A stretch of DNA of 64,000 bases from Ardenticatenaceae bacterium. Its GTDB lineage: Bacteria; Chloroflexota; Anaerolineae; Promineifilales; Promineifilaceae. Position 1 is the stretch's first letter. Every line of letters begins with the position of its first letter. Positions 43,745 to 52,704 of this stretch are shown here, in pieces. The stretch spans positions 1-64,000 of the forward strand of contig JACKCC010000014.1 in assembly GCA_020634245.1 (NCBI GenBank), in the 5' to 3' direction. Position numbers and translations under genes: made by a program. The notes beneath the pieces were generated by a model. That model saw nothing but the letters and a program-made list of their open reading frames with translations. It ran no database searches and was not told the DNA's origin.

Positions 43745-44083
43745 TTACCCAAACCCGCGCGTTTCGTCGGCTGTGGGTTGGCTGAGGGCGTCATATTCCT
43801 CTTTGGTGAGGAAACGGCCGTTGCTCAACTCCTGATTCGTTACCCGATAACTGCCGTCCAAATTAACGACGGCCTGCATCCGCTGGAAACATTTGCTGTC
43901 CACGATAGTCTTGTGCCAGGCGTAGCCGCCATCGACCTGTTGTAAATCGTACTGCTTGTCGGCGCGCACCCGCACCAGGCTGCCGCATTTGTTGCATTGG
44001 GCATAAAAATAAATACCGCGTTCATCGACGTAGGGTTTGTTACCTTTCTCGCCACCAAATAATTTTTTGAGGAATCCCATCAT
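43745..44083 (-). CDS. Small protein with zinc-ribbon-like CxxC motif
   Basis: A 112-residue protein, unknown function. It starts MMGFLKKLFGGEKG behind AGGAG, so a longer frame from 44170 is rejected. A CNKCG motif near residue 30 might be half of a zinc ribbon; later residues contain WHKTIVDSKCF and NQELSNGRFLTKEEYDAL. The N-terminal MGFLKKLFG segment is an amphipathic helix seen in membrane-associated small proteins. Neighbour of the CHAD gene. Confidence 0.65.
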   Translation of the reverse strand: MMGFLKKLFGGEKGNKPYVDERGIYFYAQCNKCGSLVRVRADKQYDLQQVDGGYAWHKTIVDSKCFQRMQAVVNLDGSYRVTNQELSNGRFLTKEEYDALSQPTADETRGFG

Positions 44084-44120
44084 TTTCTCCTGACGATTGG
44101 AGACTAACCAGTCCCTAATC

Positions 44121-45056
44121 TCATAAAACCGCCAGGGCCAGCGCCAGATTGCGCCGCCACTCGGCTCCATTCAACGCTTCCCACAGGGGCGGAAATTCGG
44201 CCAGCAGTCGCTCGATTTCGGCCTCTTTTGCTTGACGATAGCGGGCAACGGCCGTTTCCATCCCCGTCACATTGGCCAACATCTCCAAAGCAACGCGGGC
44301 ATCATTCAGCGCCCCCAAATTATCCTGCAACTGCTCCAAAACCACAATCACCGGCTCGATTTCTGGCCCCAGCAGCGGGCTGAAAAACTCGAAAGCGTAG
44401 CGCAGCTCTTTGCACTGGATGCGAATCTGGTGCATTTGGTGGATGTCGGCGGCAGTATGGGGGGAACGGCCGTAATCATCAAACGCGCGCACCCCCGCCA
44501 CCCGCTCGTACAACAATCCCGGAATCAAATGACCGGCCTTGACCGGCGTAAATTCGGGTTGGGCCAGCACGCCGCGCCCGGCTGTACCGGTAAATTCAGC
44601 ATACTCCGGCCAAAAGGCGGCCCATTTTTTCCGATTCACAAACTGCTGAAGACTATCGTCCACGGCCGTTAACTGCCCCTGCCAATAGACAATCAATTCA
44701 GCCAGCCCAGCACCTGATTCGGCAGCAAAAAGCTGCAATTTGTCCAGGAAAACGGCCGTGTCCCGGCAGGGCGCCAGCCGTTTCATCAACTTGCGCAGCC
44801 GTTTACGATAGCAATCCAGCAAACCAGGTTCAAAATAGGGGTGGAAAATGCGCACGGCCGTATACGTACGCCGGATCGCTTTGCGGGATTCGTGTACGGC
44901 CACTTCGACGACGGACGTAGCGTCCGCGCTCAGTGCAGGCGTAATCTCCGGCATCTGCTGCAAAACGGGTAAATGTGTTTGGATGATTGCCAACTGTGCG
45001 GCCAGCATCTGGCGGCACAATTCGGCGATTGGCATGTCCGGGCTGAGTAATTCCAT
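44121..45056 (-). CDS. CHAD-domain protein
   Basis: A 311-residue helical protein. The CHAD domain is shown by VHESRKAIRRTYTAVRIF near the start, ending CRDTAVFLDKL, and a second half with IRIQCKELRYAFEFFSPLLG and LQDNLGALNDARVAL. CHAD domains bind polyphosphate and are found on polyphosphate granules or with CYTH enzymes. No CYTH domain is joined here. Cytoplasmic. Confidence 0.9.
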   Translation of the reverse strand: MELLSPDMPIAELCRQMLAAQLAIIQTHLPVLQQMPEITPALSADATSVVEVAVHESRKAIRRTYTAVRIFHPYFEPGLLDCYRKRLRKLMKRLAPCRDTAVFLDKLQLFAAESGAGLAELIVYWQGQLTAVDDSLQQFVNRKKWAAFWPEYAEFTGTAGRGVLAQPEFTPVKAGHLIPGLLYERVAGVRAFDDYGRSPHTAADIHQMHQIRIQCKELRYAFEFFSPLLGPEIEPVIVVLEQLQDNLGALNDARVALEMLANVTGMETAVARYRQAKEAEIERLLAEFPPLWEALNGAEWRRNLALALAVL

Positions 45057-45120
45057 ACAGCGATTATAATGGCCAATGAGTATTGGTCAATGAAACGCAG
45101 CCCGATGTTATAATGAGCCA

Positions 45121-47610
45121 ATGCGCCGCATTTTTTACCTCATAACGGCCGTTTTCCTGGCCACGCTTCTCCTAATCCCACTCACCCAATCGGTCCGTAC
45201 CGCTGCCGGCAGCGGTACGTTGCTGCCCCTCACCGATTTGCCCAGCTACAGCCAATGGTTCGAGCAGCAAACCGGTTTTCCTCATGATCCTGCCTACTTT
45301 GGCGCTTACGCCCTCACCCCCATCAGCGACACACTGTACATCGGTTTTGGTGCAGGCCGCCCGGCCGACATGGATGGTTCACTTCTCGCGCAGTCAGATG
45401 GGGTGACGATTACGGCCGTTTCCACGCTAACCGAACAAGGCTTCATCGGCATGACCAATCTGAATGGCACGTTGTTCATCCCCGGCGTTGATCCTTGCTG
45501 TGATGACGATTGGACATTAGGCAATACCTACGTCTACACCCCGGCCAGCGCCGCCTTCACCAAATTCCGCAACTTACCCGACGTGATTCATGGTTGGGGA
45601 TTGTGGGTTGATGCGGACGATGGGTCATCGTACACGGCCGTTAGCTTTTCCCCGGATGGTGGTGATGGCGGTGGCGTCTTCCGCAGCACGACGCAGGCTC
45701 AAACCTGGACAAAAATAGCCGGTTCCATCAGCGGAATCGGTGATAATCGCACTTACGACATCATTGGCCTGCATAACAAACTTTACGTTACCTGGAATGA
45801 CACCACGGACGACGGCCCTTGCGGTTTGGCAGTCAGCGCCGATGGCGGGCAAAACTGGAATCGCCTGGCCGGTTTATCGACCCTATGCCGCCCCCGTCTA
45901 ACCGCTTTTCAGGGTAATTTGTTGGTGCTGCGCGATGATCGGGCCGCTTTATACACGGTGGACGCTGCGGGCACGGCCGTTACCCACACCTTGCCCTTTT
46001 CCGTCACCGACTGGGCCTACAACTACGCCACGACCGACAATACCGGTAATCTCTACGTTGTCGCCGCTGACGGCCGTATCCTGCGCAGCGCCGATCTTGA
46101 TACCTGGGAAACGGCAGCCAGCACCAATCTCGATCTCGTCACCATCGCCTACTGGCCAGCCCGAAACTGGCTCATTGTCGGCAGCCGGGGCAGCGGCGCT
46201 GGTTTGTGGTATCTTGATTTAACGCCAACGGCTGCCCGGTACGTGATTTTAATGATTGCCGATGGCTGGGGCACGAACCAGATCGCCGCTGCCATTGCTT
46301 ACAGCGGCAGCACACCCGCCTACCAATCCTGGCCCCAAACCTGGATGAGTACCTTTCCTGCCGGTGGCAGCTATGATTCGGTCCTGGCCTGGACAGATTT
46401 TGATTATGTTTTGACTGGTGCCACTGACAGTGCCGCCGCCGCTACGGCCATGTATACGGGCGTTAAAACGAGTAACGGCCGTGTCGCCACCAACGAACCG
46501 GCCACCCAACGCCTTACGGCCATCAGCGAACAAGCTCGCACTCTGGGCTGGGCGGTCGGATCTGTCAGCACGGTGCAGCTTTCCCATGCTACCCCTGGTG
46601 CCTGGATAGGCCACAACGATTTCCGCAGCAACGGCTATGCCATCGCCGATGAAGGCTTGTGGGGCGATCCCAACACTACCGGCACAACTACTGACAGTCC
46701 TGCTTACAGCGGCGGCCACGGCCCAACCCTGCCGCCGCCAGACGTCATCATCGGCGGCGGTCATCCCGGCTGGAGCACCAACAATTACGTTAACAGCGCC
46801 ATTCGTGACAAACTGTTTGCTGAAAATGGGCGGCCCGGCACGTACATTTTTGCCGAACGAATCGCTGGCAGTCTTGATGGCGGGGAACGGTTGCTGGCCG
46901 CGGCTAATCTACCCACCACCACTCGCCTGGCCGGACTATTTGGCGGCAGCGGTGGCAATCTGGAATATCGCCTGGCCGATGGTTCCGGCCACAACCCGGA
47001 AAACCCCACACTGGCCCAAATGACGACGGCCGCGCTGACCGTTCTCAGCCGTTCGCCGCACGGTTTTGTCCTCATGGTCGAAGGCGGGGCGGTGGATTGG
47101 GCCGGTCATGCTAACAACATGGACCAGATGATTGGCGAGCTTATTGGCTTTAACGACGCTGTTCAAGCTGTGATTGATTGGGTTAATGCCCCAGATAATG
47201 GTAGCAGTTGGGAGAACACGCTGGTCATTGTCACCGGCGACCATGAAACTGGCTATCTCACCGCCGGGCCGGGCATTTTCTCCGACGAGCCGCTGGGCAC
47301 AGTTGACAGCAGTACGTTGGCACTGGAAAAAGTCATTACCAGCACCGGCCGCCGTGCCAGTTGGCAGGATACAAATGGCAATGACGAAATCGATGCCGGG
47401 GAGACGGTTTACTGGGCCTGGAACAGTGCCAATCATAGTAACAGCCTGGTCCCGCTTTACGCGCGCGGGGTAGGGGCCAACTCGTTTGCCGGTTACACGG
47501 CGGGCACGGATGTGGTACGGGGTGTCTATGTGGACAATACGGCCGTTCACCATGTCATGTTTGCTGTTATCGGAACCCACCTCTATCTGCCGCTGATCAG
47601 CTACCCCTGA
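45121..47610 (+). CDS. Secreted alkaline phosphatase with N-terminal beta-propeller
   Basis: An 829-residue exported enzyme. Residues 1-30 are a signal peptide; about 60-360 look like a BNR/sialidase-type propeller with repeated Trp and Asp-box-like strands (SADGGQNW, SPDGG). The phosphatase domain begins at ILMIADGWGTNQ (about 375) and has the catalytic Ser in TGATDSAAAATAMYTG, DGSGHN, LMVEGGAVDWAGHANN, GDHETG and HSNSLVPLYARG metal sites. It removes phosphate from esters outside the cell. It ends in LYLPLISYP, a hydrophobic tail like those of many secreted Chloroflexota proteins. Confidence 0.9.
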   Translation: MRRIFYLITAVFLATLLLIPLTQSVRTAAGSGTLLPLTDLPSYSQWFEQQTGFPHDPAYFGAYALTPISDTLYIGFGAGRPADMDGSLLAQSDGVTITAVSTLTEQGFIGMTNLNGTLFIPGVDPCCDDDWTLGNTYVYTPASAAFTKFRNLPDVIHGWGLWVDADDGSSYTAVSFSPDGGDGGGVFRSTTQAQTWTKIAGSISGIGDNRTYDIIGLHNKLYVTWNDTTDDGPCGLAVSADGGQNWNRLAGLSTLCRPRLTAFQGNLLVLRDDRAALYTVDAAGTAVTHTLPFSVTDWAYNYATTDNTGNLYVVAADGRILRSADLDTWETAASTNLDLVTIAYWPARNWLIVGSRGSGAGLWYLDLTPTAARYVILMIADGWGTNQIAAAIAYSGSTPAYQSWPQTWMSTFPAGGSYDSVLAWTDFDYVLTGATDSAAAATAMYTGVKTSNGRVATNEPATQRLTAISEQARTLGWAVGSVSTVQLSHATPGAWIGHNDFRSNGYAIADEGLWGDPNTTGTTTDSPAYSGGHGPTLPPPDVIIGGGHPGWSTNNYVNSAIRDKLFAENGRPGTYIFAERIAGSLDGGERLLAAANLPTTTRLAGLFGGSGGNLEYRLADGSGHNPENPTLAQMTTAALTVLSRSPHGFVLMVEGGAVDWAGHANNMDQMIGELIGFNDAVQAVIDWVNAPDNGSSWENTLVIVTGDHETGYLTAGPGIFSDEPLGTVDSSTLALEKVITSTGRRASWQDTNGNDEIDAGETVYWAWNSANHSNSLVPLYARGVGANSFAGYTAGTDVVRGVYVDNTAVHHVMFAVIGTHLYLPLISYP

Positions 47611-47645
47611 AGCAAGATTGTTTGAATAACAGCCTCTATCTGTTT

Positions 47646-47698
47646 GTGCTAATTTCACCCAATTTGTTGACAATTTAGAACATATGTGCTAATCTCAC
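47646..47698 (+). promoter_or_regulatory. Promoter with GTGCTAATYTCAC direct repeats
   Basis: TTGACA at 47667-47672 and TAATCT at 47690-47695 are 17 bases apart. The sequence GTGCTAATTTCAC (47646-47658) is repeated as GTGCTAATCTCAC (47686-47698), 40 bases later, the second covering the -10 region. It would drive the membrane-protein gene at 47845. Confidence 0.6.
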
Positions 47699-47731
47699 AA
47701 TCAAGCAACACCCCTCTACCCTCTTCCCAAA

Positions 47732-47762
47732 GGAGCTGGCAAGTGCGACCCTTGCCAGCTCC
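47732..47762 (+). promoter_or_regulatory. Twelve-pair hairpin in leader of the 47845 gene
   Basis: GGAGCTGGCAAG (47732-47743) and CTTGCCAGCTCC (47751-47762) form a perfect stem around a seven-base loop. A pyrimidine-rich stretch follows. It lies between the promoter and the start codon, so it may regulate the transcript or terminate upstream transcription. Confidence 0.55.
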
Positions 47763-47844
47763 CCCTCCTTCTTTCGGACCGAGGGGAATGCCCAAATTTT
47801 GTAAAAAGGTCTGGTGTGTAGTTTGGTCGAGAGGAGAAAGGATC

Positions 47845-48534
47845 ATGGATCAATCAACCCAATTTAGCACTCAGGCCAACCGGACGATTGGCCTGAATTT
47901 CCCGAAAACGGCCGTTATCGGCTTTTTGCTTATCATCGCTTTAGTCGCGTTTGAAATGTTCAACTTCGATACCACCCGCTACGCCTTGCGTAACTTACTG
48001 GGTGATGTGACTTTTTTGAATCTGCGCTGGGCAACGATTCTGGCTGTTGCTTTTTGCGCCATTGATTTTGCCGGGTTAGCCCGGCTGTTCACGCCGGAGC
48101 GGGGCAGCGAAGAACCCAAAGCTGTCTGGTATTTGATGGGAGCCTGGCTGTTGGGGGCTACCATGAATGCGTTGATGACCTGGTGGGCAGTATCCCTCAC
48201 CCTGCTAACCCATGAGTTTGGCAATGAGGTGATGAGCCGCCAGCAGCTTTTGCAAATTGTCCCTGTTTTTGTGGCCGCGCTGGTCTGGCTGACGCGTATT
48301 TTGTTTATCGGGGCGTTTTCTGTGGCCGGCGATTACATTTTTGTCTCGCAAACGGTGAAAAAACCGGCTCCTTCCCTGCGGCCTCAAGGAATGCCACTGC
48401 GGGAACGGCCGGTTCCCGTTCCCACGCCCATCCGTCCTGTCACTCCATCTCCCGTTCGTCAAGGCCCTCCTATTCCATCAGTCCGCCGCAGCCCTTCTCC
48501 CGTTGGCATGCAGGCCCGCAGCCGCAACCGCTAA
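47845..48534 (+). CDS. Four-helix membrane protein of unknown function
   Basis: A 229-residue protein with about four membrane helices (around residues 22-42, 58-78, 90-115 and 135-160) and a Pro/Arg/Ser-rich cytoplasmic tail (about 175-229) that may be disordered. ATG at 47845 follows AGGAGAAAGG. A longer frame from 47686 runs over the leader hairpin and is rejected. I do not recognise the family. Hairpin 48548-48585 follows it. Confidence 0.65.
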   Translation: MDQSTQFSTQANRTIGLNFPKTAVIGFLLIIALVAFEMFNFDTTRYALRNLLGDVTFLNLRWATILAVAFCAIDFAGLARLFTPERGSEEPKAVWYLMGAWLLGATMNALMTWWAVSLTLLTHEFGNEVMSRQQLLQIVPVFVAALVWLTRILFIGAFSVAGDYIFVSQTVKKPAPSLRPQGMPLRERPVPVPTPIRPVTPSPVRQGPPIPSVRRSPSPVGMQARSRNR

Positions 48535-48547
48535 ATTTACAGCCACA

Positions 48548-48585
48548 TCATGCTGAACGAGACATTTTCATTTCGTTCAGCATGA
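48548..48585 (+). terminator. Thirteen-pair hairpin after the membrane-protein gene
   Basis: TCATGCTGAACGA (48548-48560) pairs perfectly with 48573-48585 around a 12-base loop. No T-run follows directly. It is most likely a transcript end or repeat-type hairpin. Confidence 0.5.
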
Positions 48586-48724
48586 CAGCGTTAATTCCCC
48601 CCGCTAGTTTCCTGTCCGTTGATCGCTGAATTTCCGCCAGTTTAGGATTGTTTACGGCCGTTTACCGCAAATAACCCCACATTTCAGATACAATTACAAA
48701 AAGATCAAACTTGTGGCTTAACTC

Positions 48725-48733
48725 TGGTATAAT
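48725..48733 (+). promoter_or_regulatory. Extended -10 promoter of the amidohydrolase gene
   Basis: TATAAT at 48728-48733 is preceded by TGG, giving an extended -10 element (TGnTATAAT). No good -35 is seen. Start of transcription would be near 48740, 28 bases before the ATG at 48768. Confidence 0.6.
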
Positions 48734-48767
48734 CCCATGCTATTGATCAACAAAGCGGCAGGTAGAT

Positions 48768-49949
48768 ATGGTATTACCTAATTTTAAACAAAAAGCAGCA
48801 AACCTTTTTGATGAAATGGTCGCCATGCGGCGCGATTTTCATCGCCATCCTGAACTTGGTTTTCAAGAGACCCGTACATCGCGGATTGTAGCTGAAAAAC
48901 TGACCGATCTGGGACTGGAAGTTCAAACAGGAATTGGCCAGACTGGCGTTGTTGGTCTGTTAGAAGGCTCTAAACCCGGCCCCACCATTCTGATGCGTTT
49001 CGACATGGACGCCCTGCCCATTCTGGAAGAAAACGATGCCGACTACGCCTCAACAAATCCGGGCGTGATGCACGCTTGCGGTCATGACGGCCACACAACG
49101 ATGGGCCTGACCATCGCCAAAATCATGACCCAATATCAAGACCAGATGGCTGGGACACTTAAATTTATGTTCCAACCGGCCGAGGAAGGGCTGGGTGGCG
49201 CATTTGCCATGATTGCCGGCGGCGTTTTGGAAAACCCTAAACCTGATGTTGCGCTGGCCATGCACTTATGGACGCCGGAACCTTACGGCAACGTGCGCGT
49301 AACAGAAGGGCCGACCATGTCTTCGTCCAGCGTCTTCACAATTACGGTGCAGGGCAGAGGTGGACATGGCGCGGCGCCCCATCTGGCCATTGACCCGATT
49401 TTGGCTGCGGCGCAGATCGTGACCGCTCTGCAAAGCATCGTCAGCCGCAACGTGAATCCGCAGGACAGCGTCGTCGTCTCCATTGGCCAATTTGATGCCG
49501 GTACAACCTTCAATGTCATTCCCGATAAAGCCATTTTGAAGGGGACGGTGCGTAGCTACAACGAGGAGCTGCACCGCCAGGCATACCGGCGCATCCTGGA
49601 AATGGCCAAGAATATGGCTACCGCCTTTAGCTGCACGGCCACGATGGAAACGATTGCGATTGTGTCGGCTGTGGTCAATGCGCCGGAACCAACGGCCGTT
49701 GTCCGCGAAGCGGCCGTTGACATTATGGGCGAGGACCGGATCGTAGAACACCGCACGATGGCCTCGGAAGACATGGGTTACGTGCTGGAAGAGATTCCCG
49801 GCTGCTACTTCTTTATCGGTGCGGGTAATGAAGGGCAATTTTCTTACCCGCATCACCATCCCCGCTTTGATTTTGATGAGCGAGCGATGATCAACGGCGT
49901 AGCCATCATGGCCGAAGCGGCAGCGAAATACGTATTCAACAAAGGATGA
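48768..49949 (+). CDS. M20-family amidohydrolase
   Basis: A 393-residue zinc or manganese amidohydrolase (peptidase M20D). Metal-binding and catalytic marks are MRFDMDALP, MHACGHDGHTTMGL, PAEEG, AMHLW and the dimer-domain GGHGAAPH; the C-terminal HHHPRFDFDE is also typical. Relatives remove acyl groups from amino acids (hippurate-type or indole-acetyl amino acid hydrolases). Cytoplasmic, single gene behind its own promoter. Confidence 0.93.
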   Translation: MVLPNFKQKAANLFDEMVAMRRDFHRHPELGFQETRTSRIVAEKLTDLGLEVQTGIGQTGVVGLLEGSKPGPTILMRFDMDALPILEENDADYASTNPGVMHACGHDGHTTMGLTIAKIMTQYQDQMAGTLKFMFQPAEEGLGGAFAMIAGGVLENPKPDVALAMHLWTPEPYGNVRVTEGPTMSSSSVFTITVQGRGGHGAAPHLAIDPILAAAQIVTALQSIVSRNVNPQDSVVVSIGQFDAGTTFNVIPDKAILKGTVRSYNEELHRQAYRRILEMAKNMATAFSCTATMETIAIVSAVVNAPEPTAVVREAAVDIMGEDRIVEHRTMASEDMGYVLEEIPGCYFFIGAGNEGQFSYPHHHPRFDFDERAMINGVAIMAEAAAKYVFNKG

Positions 49950-49950
49950 A

Positions 49951-50010
49951 GGCAAAAGGCAGAGGGCAGAATTAGTTCATTTTCTGCTTTCTGCCCTCTG
50001 ATTTCTGCCT
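49951..50010. repeat. GGCAGAGGGCAGAA hairpin repeat before cofD
   Basis: AAGGCAAAAGGCAGAGGGCAG and the complement CTGCCCTCTGATTTCTGCCTT form two arms with a short AT-rich loop. The right arm ends just before the cofD ATG at 50012. Same word family as 26707-26745 and 36222-36260. Confidence 0.8.
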
Positions 50011-50011
50011 T

Positions 50012-50965
50012 ATGAACAAACTTGATTTTTCTTCTCACAAAATTGTTTGTCTGGCTGGCGGCGTAGGCGGGGCCAAATTGGCCGATGGACTGGCGCAGAT
50101 TGTGCCGCCGCAAAATTTAACTATTATTGTCAATACGGGGGATGATTTTGAGCATTTAGGGCTGACGATTTGTCCTGATTTGGATACGGTGATGTATACG
50201 CTGGGCGGTGTGGCCAATCCGGGAACGGGCTGGGGGCGTGCCGGGGAATCGTGGCGGACAATGGAGGCGGTTAAGCAGTTGGCCGGCCCGGACTGGTTTA
50301 GTTTGGGTGACGTGGATTTGGCGACTCATCTGGTGCGGACGCAGATGCTCAAGGATGGGGAAACGTTAACGGCCGTTACCCGCCACCTTTGCCGCCAATT
50401 CAACATCCAACCCGATGTGCTGCCCATGAGCGACTGGCCTGCTCCCACTCTCATCGAAACCGACGATGGCACGCTGCCTTTTCAGGCCTGGTTTGTCAAA
50501 GAGCGCTGGCAGCCACCGGTTAAGCAAGTTGTCCTGCCCGAAGACGTGCGGGCTACTCCCGCCGTGCTCAAAGCGTTGGAAAATGCCGATCTTGTCCTGA
50601 TAGCACCCTCGAATCCCTTTGTCAGTGTTGCGCCGATTTTGAACGTTTACCCCATCCGTGCCATGCTGGAGGATATCCCGCAGACTGTTGTCGCTGTCAC
50701 ACCTATCATCGGCGGGCAGGCGGTAAAGGGGCCAGCGGCCAAAATGATGGCCGAGATGGACCTGCCGGTCACCGCCCGTGCTGTCGCCCAGTATTATGGC
50801 GATCTGATTGACGGCTTTGTGTTTGATGGGCAGGATGCTGGTTCGCTAGAGGGTCTGTCCGCAGCCCAACTTTGCACCGATACCTGGATGCACAGCCCGG
50901 TTGACCGGGCCCGTCTGGCACAAGACGTGCTGACTTTTGCCATGCAGTTAGCCGGCAGCGAGTAA
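50012..50965 (+). CDS. cofD: 2-phospho-L-lactate transferase (F420 biosynthesis)
   Basis: A 317-residue enzyme that joins a phospho-lactate (or phosphoenolpyruvate) moiety to the deazaflavin Fo in making coenzyme F420. The N-terminal motif LAGGVGGAKLADGL binds substrate, followed by NTGDDFEHLGLTICPDLDTVMYTLGG and later APSNPFVSVAPIL and AVTPIIGGQAVKGPA. It is followed in 3 bases by cofC and then an F420-type oxidoreductase, a coherent F420 unit. Confidence 0.94.
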   Translation: MNKLDFSSHKIVCLAGGVGGAKLADGLAQIVPPQNLTIIVNTGDDFEHLGLTICPDLDTVMYTLGGVANPGTGWGRAGESWRTMEAVKQLAGPDWFSLGDVDLATHLVRTQMLKDGETLTAVTRHLCRQFNIQPDVLPMSDWPAPTLIETDDGTLPFQAWFVKERWQPPVKQVVLPEDVRATPAVLKALENADLVLIAPSNPFVSVAPILNVYPIRAMLEDIPQTVVAVTPIIGGQAVKGPAAKMMAEMDLPVTARAVAQYYGDLIDGFVFDGQDAGSLEGLSAAQLCTDTWMHSPVDRARLAQDVLTFAMQLAGSE

Positions 50966-50968
50966 GCA

Positions 50969-51619
50969 GTGTCCGATCAGCATTCAGCATTCAGCATTCA
51001 GCATTCAGTCTGGGCCATTGTGCCGGTAAAATCACTGCATGAAAGCAAACGGCGGCTGGCGCACATTCTATCGGCTGAAGAACGAGCGGAACTGATCCAT
51101 CACTTTTTGATTCATACGCTGACGGTACTGAACGAGTCTGAGGTGGTCGATCAGGTTTTGGTAATCAGCAGTGATGAACAGGTGTTGGCGACGGCTCGGG
51201 TGCATGGGGCGATGGTGTTGGTAGAAACGGCCGTACACGGTCTCAACCCCGCCGTTACCCAGGCCGTTCAATTTGCCGCTGATGAAGGGGCAACGGCCGT
51301 GCTCATCCTGCCCGCCGATTTGCCTTTTATCGAAAAGCAAGATGTGGCTATAATGGTAGCGGAGAAAAAGAACAATCCGAACATCGTTATTTGTTCGGAT
51401 GATAAAGGCCTGGGCACGAATGCTTTACTCATCAGTCCCCCTAACAGCTTCAGTTTTCACTACGGGACAGACAGTTTTCAGCAGCATCTGCAAGAAGCCC
51501 AACAACGTAGCCGCACGATCAGCATCATTGATAATTGCCATCTTCAATTCGATTTGGACACAGAAGCCGACTGGCACAAATATCAATTAACAATTCATCA
51601 TTCATCATTCACCATTTAA
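50969..51619 (+). CDS. cofC: 2-phospho-L-lactate (or PEP) guanylyltransferase
   Basis: A 216-residue nucleotidyltransferase that activates phospho-lactate or phosphoenolpyruvate with GTP for CofD. Core motifs: WAIVPVKSLHESKRRLA, VLILPADLPF and FHYGTDSFQQHL. Both ends are changed by word repeats: the region around 50982-51010 repeats ATTCAGC and encodes HSAFSIQHS, and 51592-51620 repeats ATTCATC and encodes IHHSSFTI. Start is GTG at 50969 or a nearby later codon; the N-terminal limit is uncertain. Confidence 0.88.
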   Translation: MSDQHSAFSIQHSVWAIVPVKSLHESKRRLAHILSAEERAELIHHFLIHTLTVLNESEVVDQVLVISSDEQVLATARVHGAMVLVETAVHGLNPAVTQAVQFAADEGATAVLILPADLPFIEKQDVAIMVAEKKNNPNIVICSDDKGLGTNALLISPPNSFSFHYGTDSFQQHLQEAQQRSRTISIIDNCHLQFDLDTEADWHKYQLTIHHSSFTI

Positions 51620-51638
51620 CATTAAAAAGGAGTTTCCC

Positions 51639-52646
51639 ATGTCAAAAGACCGCGTAGCCCTCTATTTGCAAGATGCCCACTCCCTGCAGGAAGGCATCGA
51701 ACTGGTTCAGTATGCCGAAGAAAAAGGCTTTGAAGCCGTCTGGCAGGCCGAAAGCCGCCTGGTGCGCGATGCCATCGTGCCTATGGCCGCCTTTGCCGCC
51801 ACAACCAAACGGATCAAAGTCGCCAGCGGCGTTACCAACAACTGGACGCGCAACATCGGCCTGCTGGCCGCCACCTTTCTCACGCTGGATGATCTGGCGC
51901 AAGACCGCATCATCTGCGGCATTGGCGCCTGGTGGGATCCGTTGGCCAGCAAGGTGGGCATTAACCGGCGCAAACCGTTGTCAGCCATGCGTGAAACGGT
52001 TGAAGTGCTTCGCCGTCTGCTTAACATGGAAAATGTGACTTTTATGGGCGAGTTTCACCATGTGGACGGGATTCAGTTAGATGTGGTACACGGCCGTAAA
52101 ACCCCGCGCAACGTCCCCATCTATATCGGCGCTACCGGCATGAAAATGATGGAAATGACCGGTGAAATTGCCGACGGAGCTTGCATGAACTATCTGGTTG
52201 CCCCCAAATACAACCTGGAAGCGATTGACGCTTTGGAACGCGGCGCAAAACGATCGGGCCGTACCATTGACGACATCGACCGGCCGCAGTTGATGATTTG
52301 CTCGGTTGACCACGACCGCAAACGGGCACTGGACGGCGCGCGCAAGATGATTACCCAATATTTGGGCCAGCAGCCGCACTTGATGAAGGCCAGCGGTGTC
52401 AGCCAGGAACTGCTGGATGAGATTCACCAGGTGCTTACCTGGCCGGCTACCGACGAACAAATCGAAGCCGCTATGCACATTGTGCCCGACGATGTGGTGC
52501 AGATGTGTACCGCCGCCGGTTCGCCGGAAGAGGTCAAGGCCAAGGTACGCGAGTATGTGGATAATGGCTGCACCTGCCCCATCCTGTACCCGCTGGGCGA
52601 CGCTAAGTTGATGATTGATATTTTTGCGGACGGGTATAGTAGCTGA
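51639..52646 (+). CDS. LLM-class F420-dependent oxidoreductase
   Basis: A 335-residue TIM-barrel protein of the luciferase-like monooxygenase superfamily. Its pattern (LQDAHSLQEGIELVQYAEEKGFEAVW, RIKVASGVTNNWTRN, IGATGMKMMEMTGEIADG) is that of F420-dependent reductases such as Mer and related enzymes. A strong AAGGAG precedes the ATG. Its place after cofD-cofC supports use of F420 as hydride carrier. Substrate not known. Confidence 0.9.
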   Translation: MSKDRVALYLQDAHSLQEGIELVQYAEEKGFEAVWQAESRLVRDAIVPMAAFAATTKRIKVASGVTNNWTRNIGLLAATFLTLDDLAQDRIICGIGAWWDPLASKVGINRRKPLSAMRETVEVLRRLLNMENVTFMGEFHHVDGIQLDVVHGRKTPRNVPIYIGATGMKMMEMTGEIADGACMNYLVAPKYNLEAIDALERGAKRSGRTIDDIDRPQLMICSVDHDRKRALDGARKMITQYLGQQPHLMKASGVSQELLDEIHQVLTWPATDEQIEAAMHIVPDDVVQMCTAAGSPEEVKAKVREYVDNGCTCPILYPLGDAKLMIDIFADGYSS

Positions 52647-52671
52647 TTTGCCCATTAAGATTTGGATGGTG

Positions 52672-52704
52672 AACGGCCGTTCCCGGGGTGGGAACGGCCG
52701 TTTT
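52672..52704 (+). terminator. Terminator made from two ACGGCCGT palindromes
   Basis: AACGGCCGTTCCC (52672-52684) pairs with GGGAACGGCCGTT (52690-52702), then TTG. The genome's own frequent octamer forms both arms of the stem at the end of the F420 unit. Further downstream, up to 52888, no gene is seen. Confidence 0.7.

Noticed and set aside
44930..45121. Small minus-strand gene before the phosphatase
   Set aside because: It is the shadow of the CHAD gene start and has no coding features.
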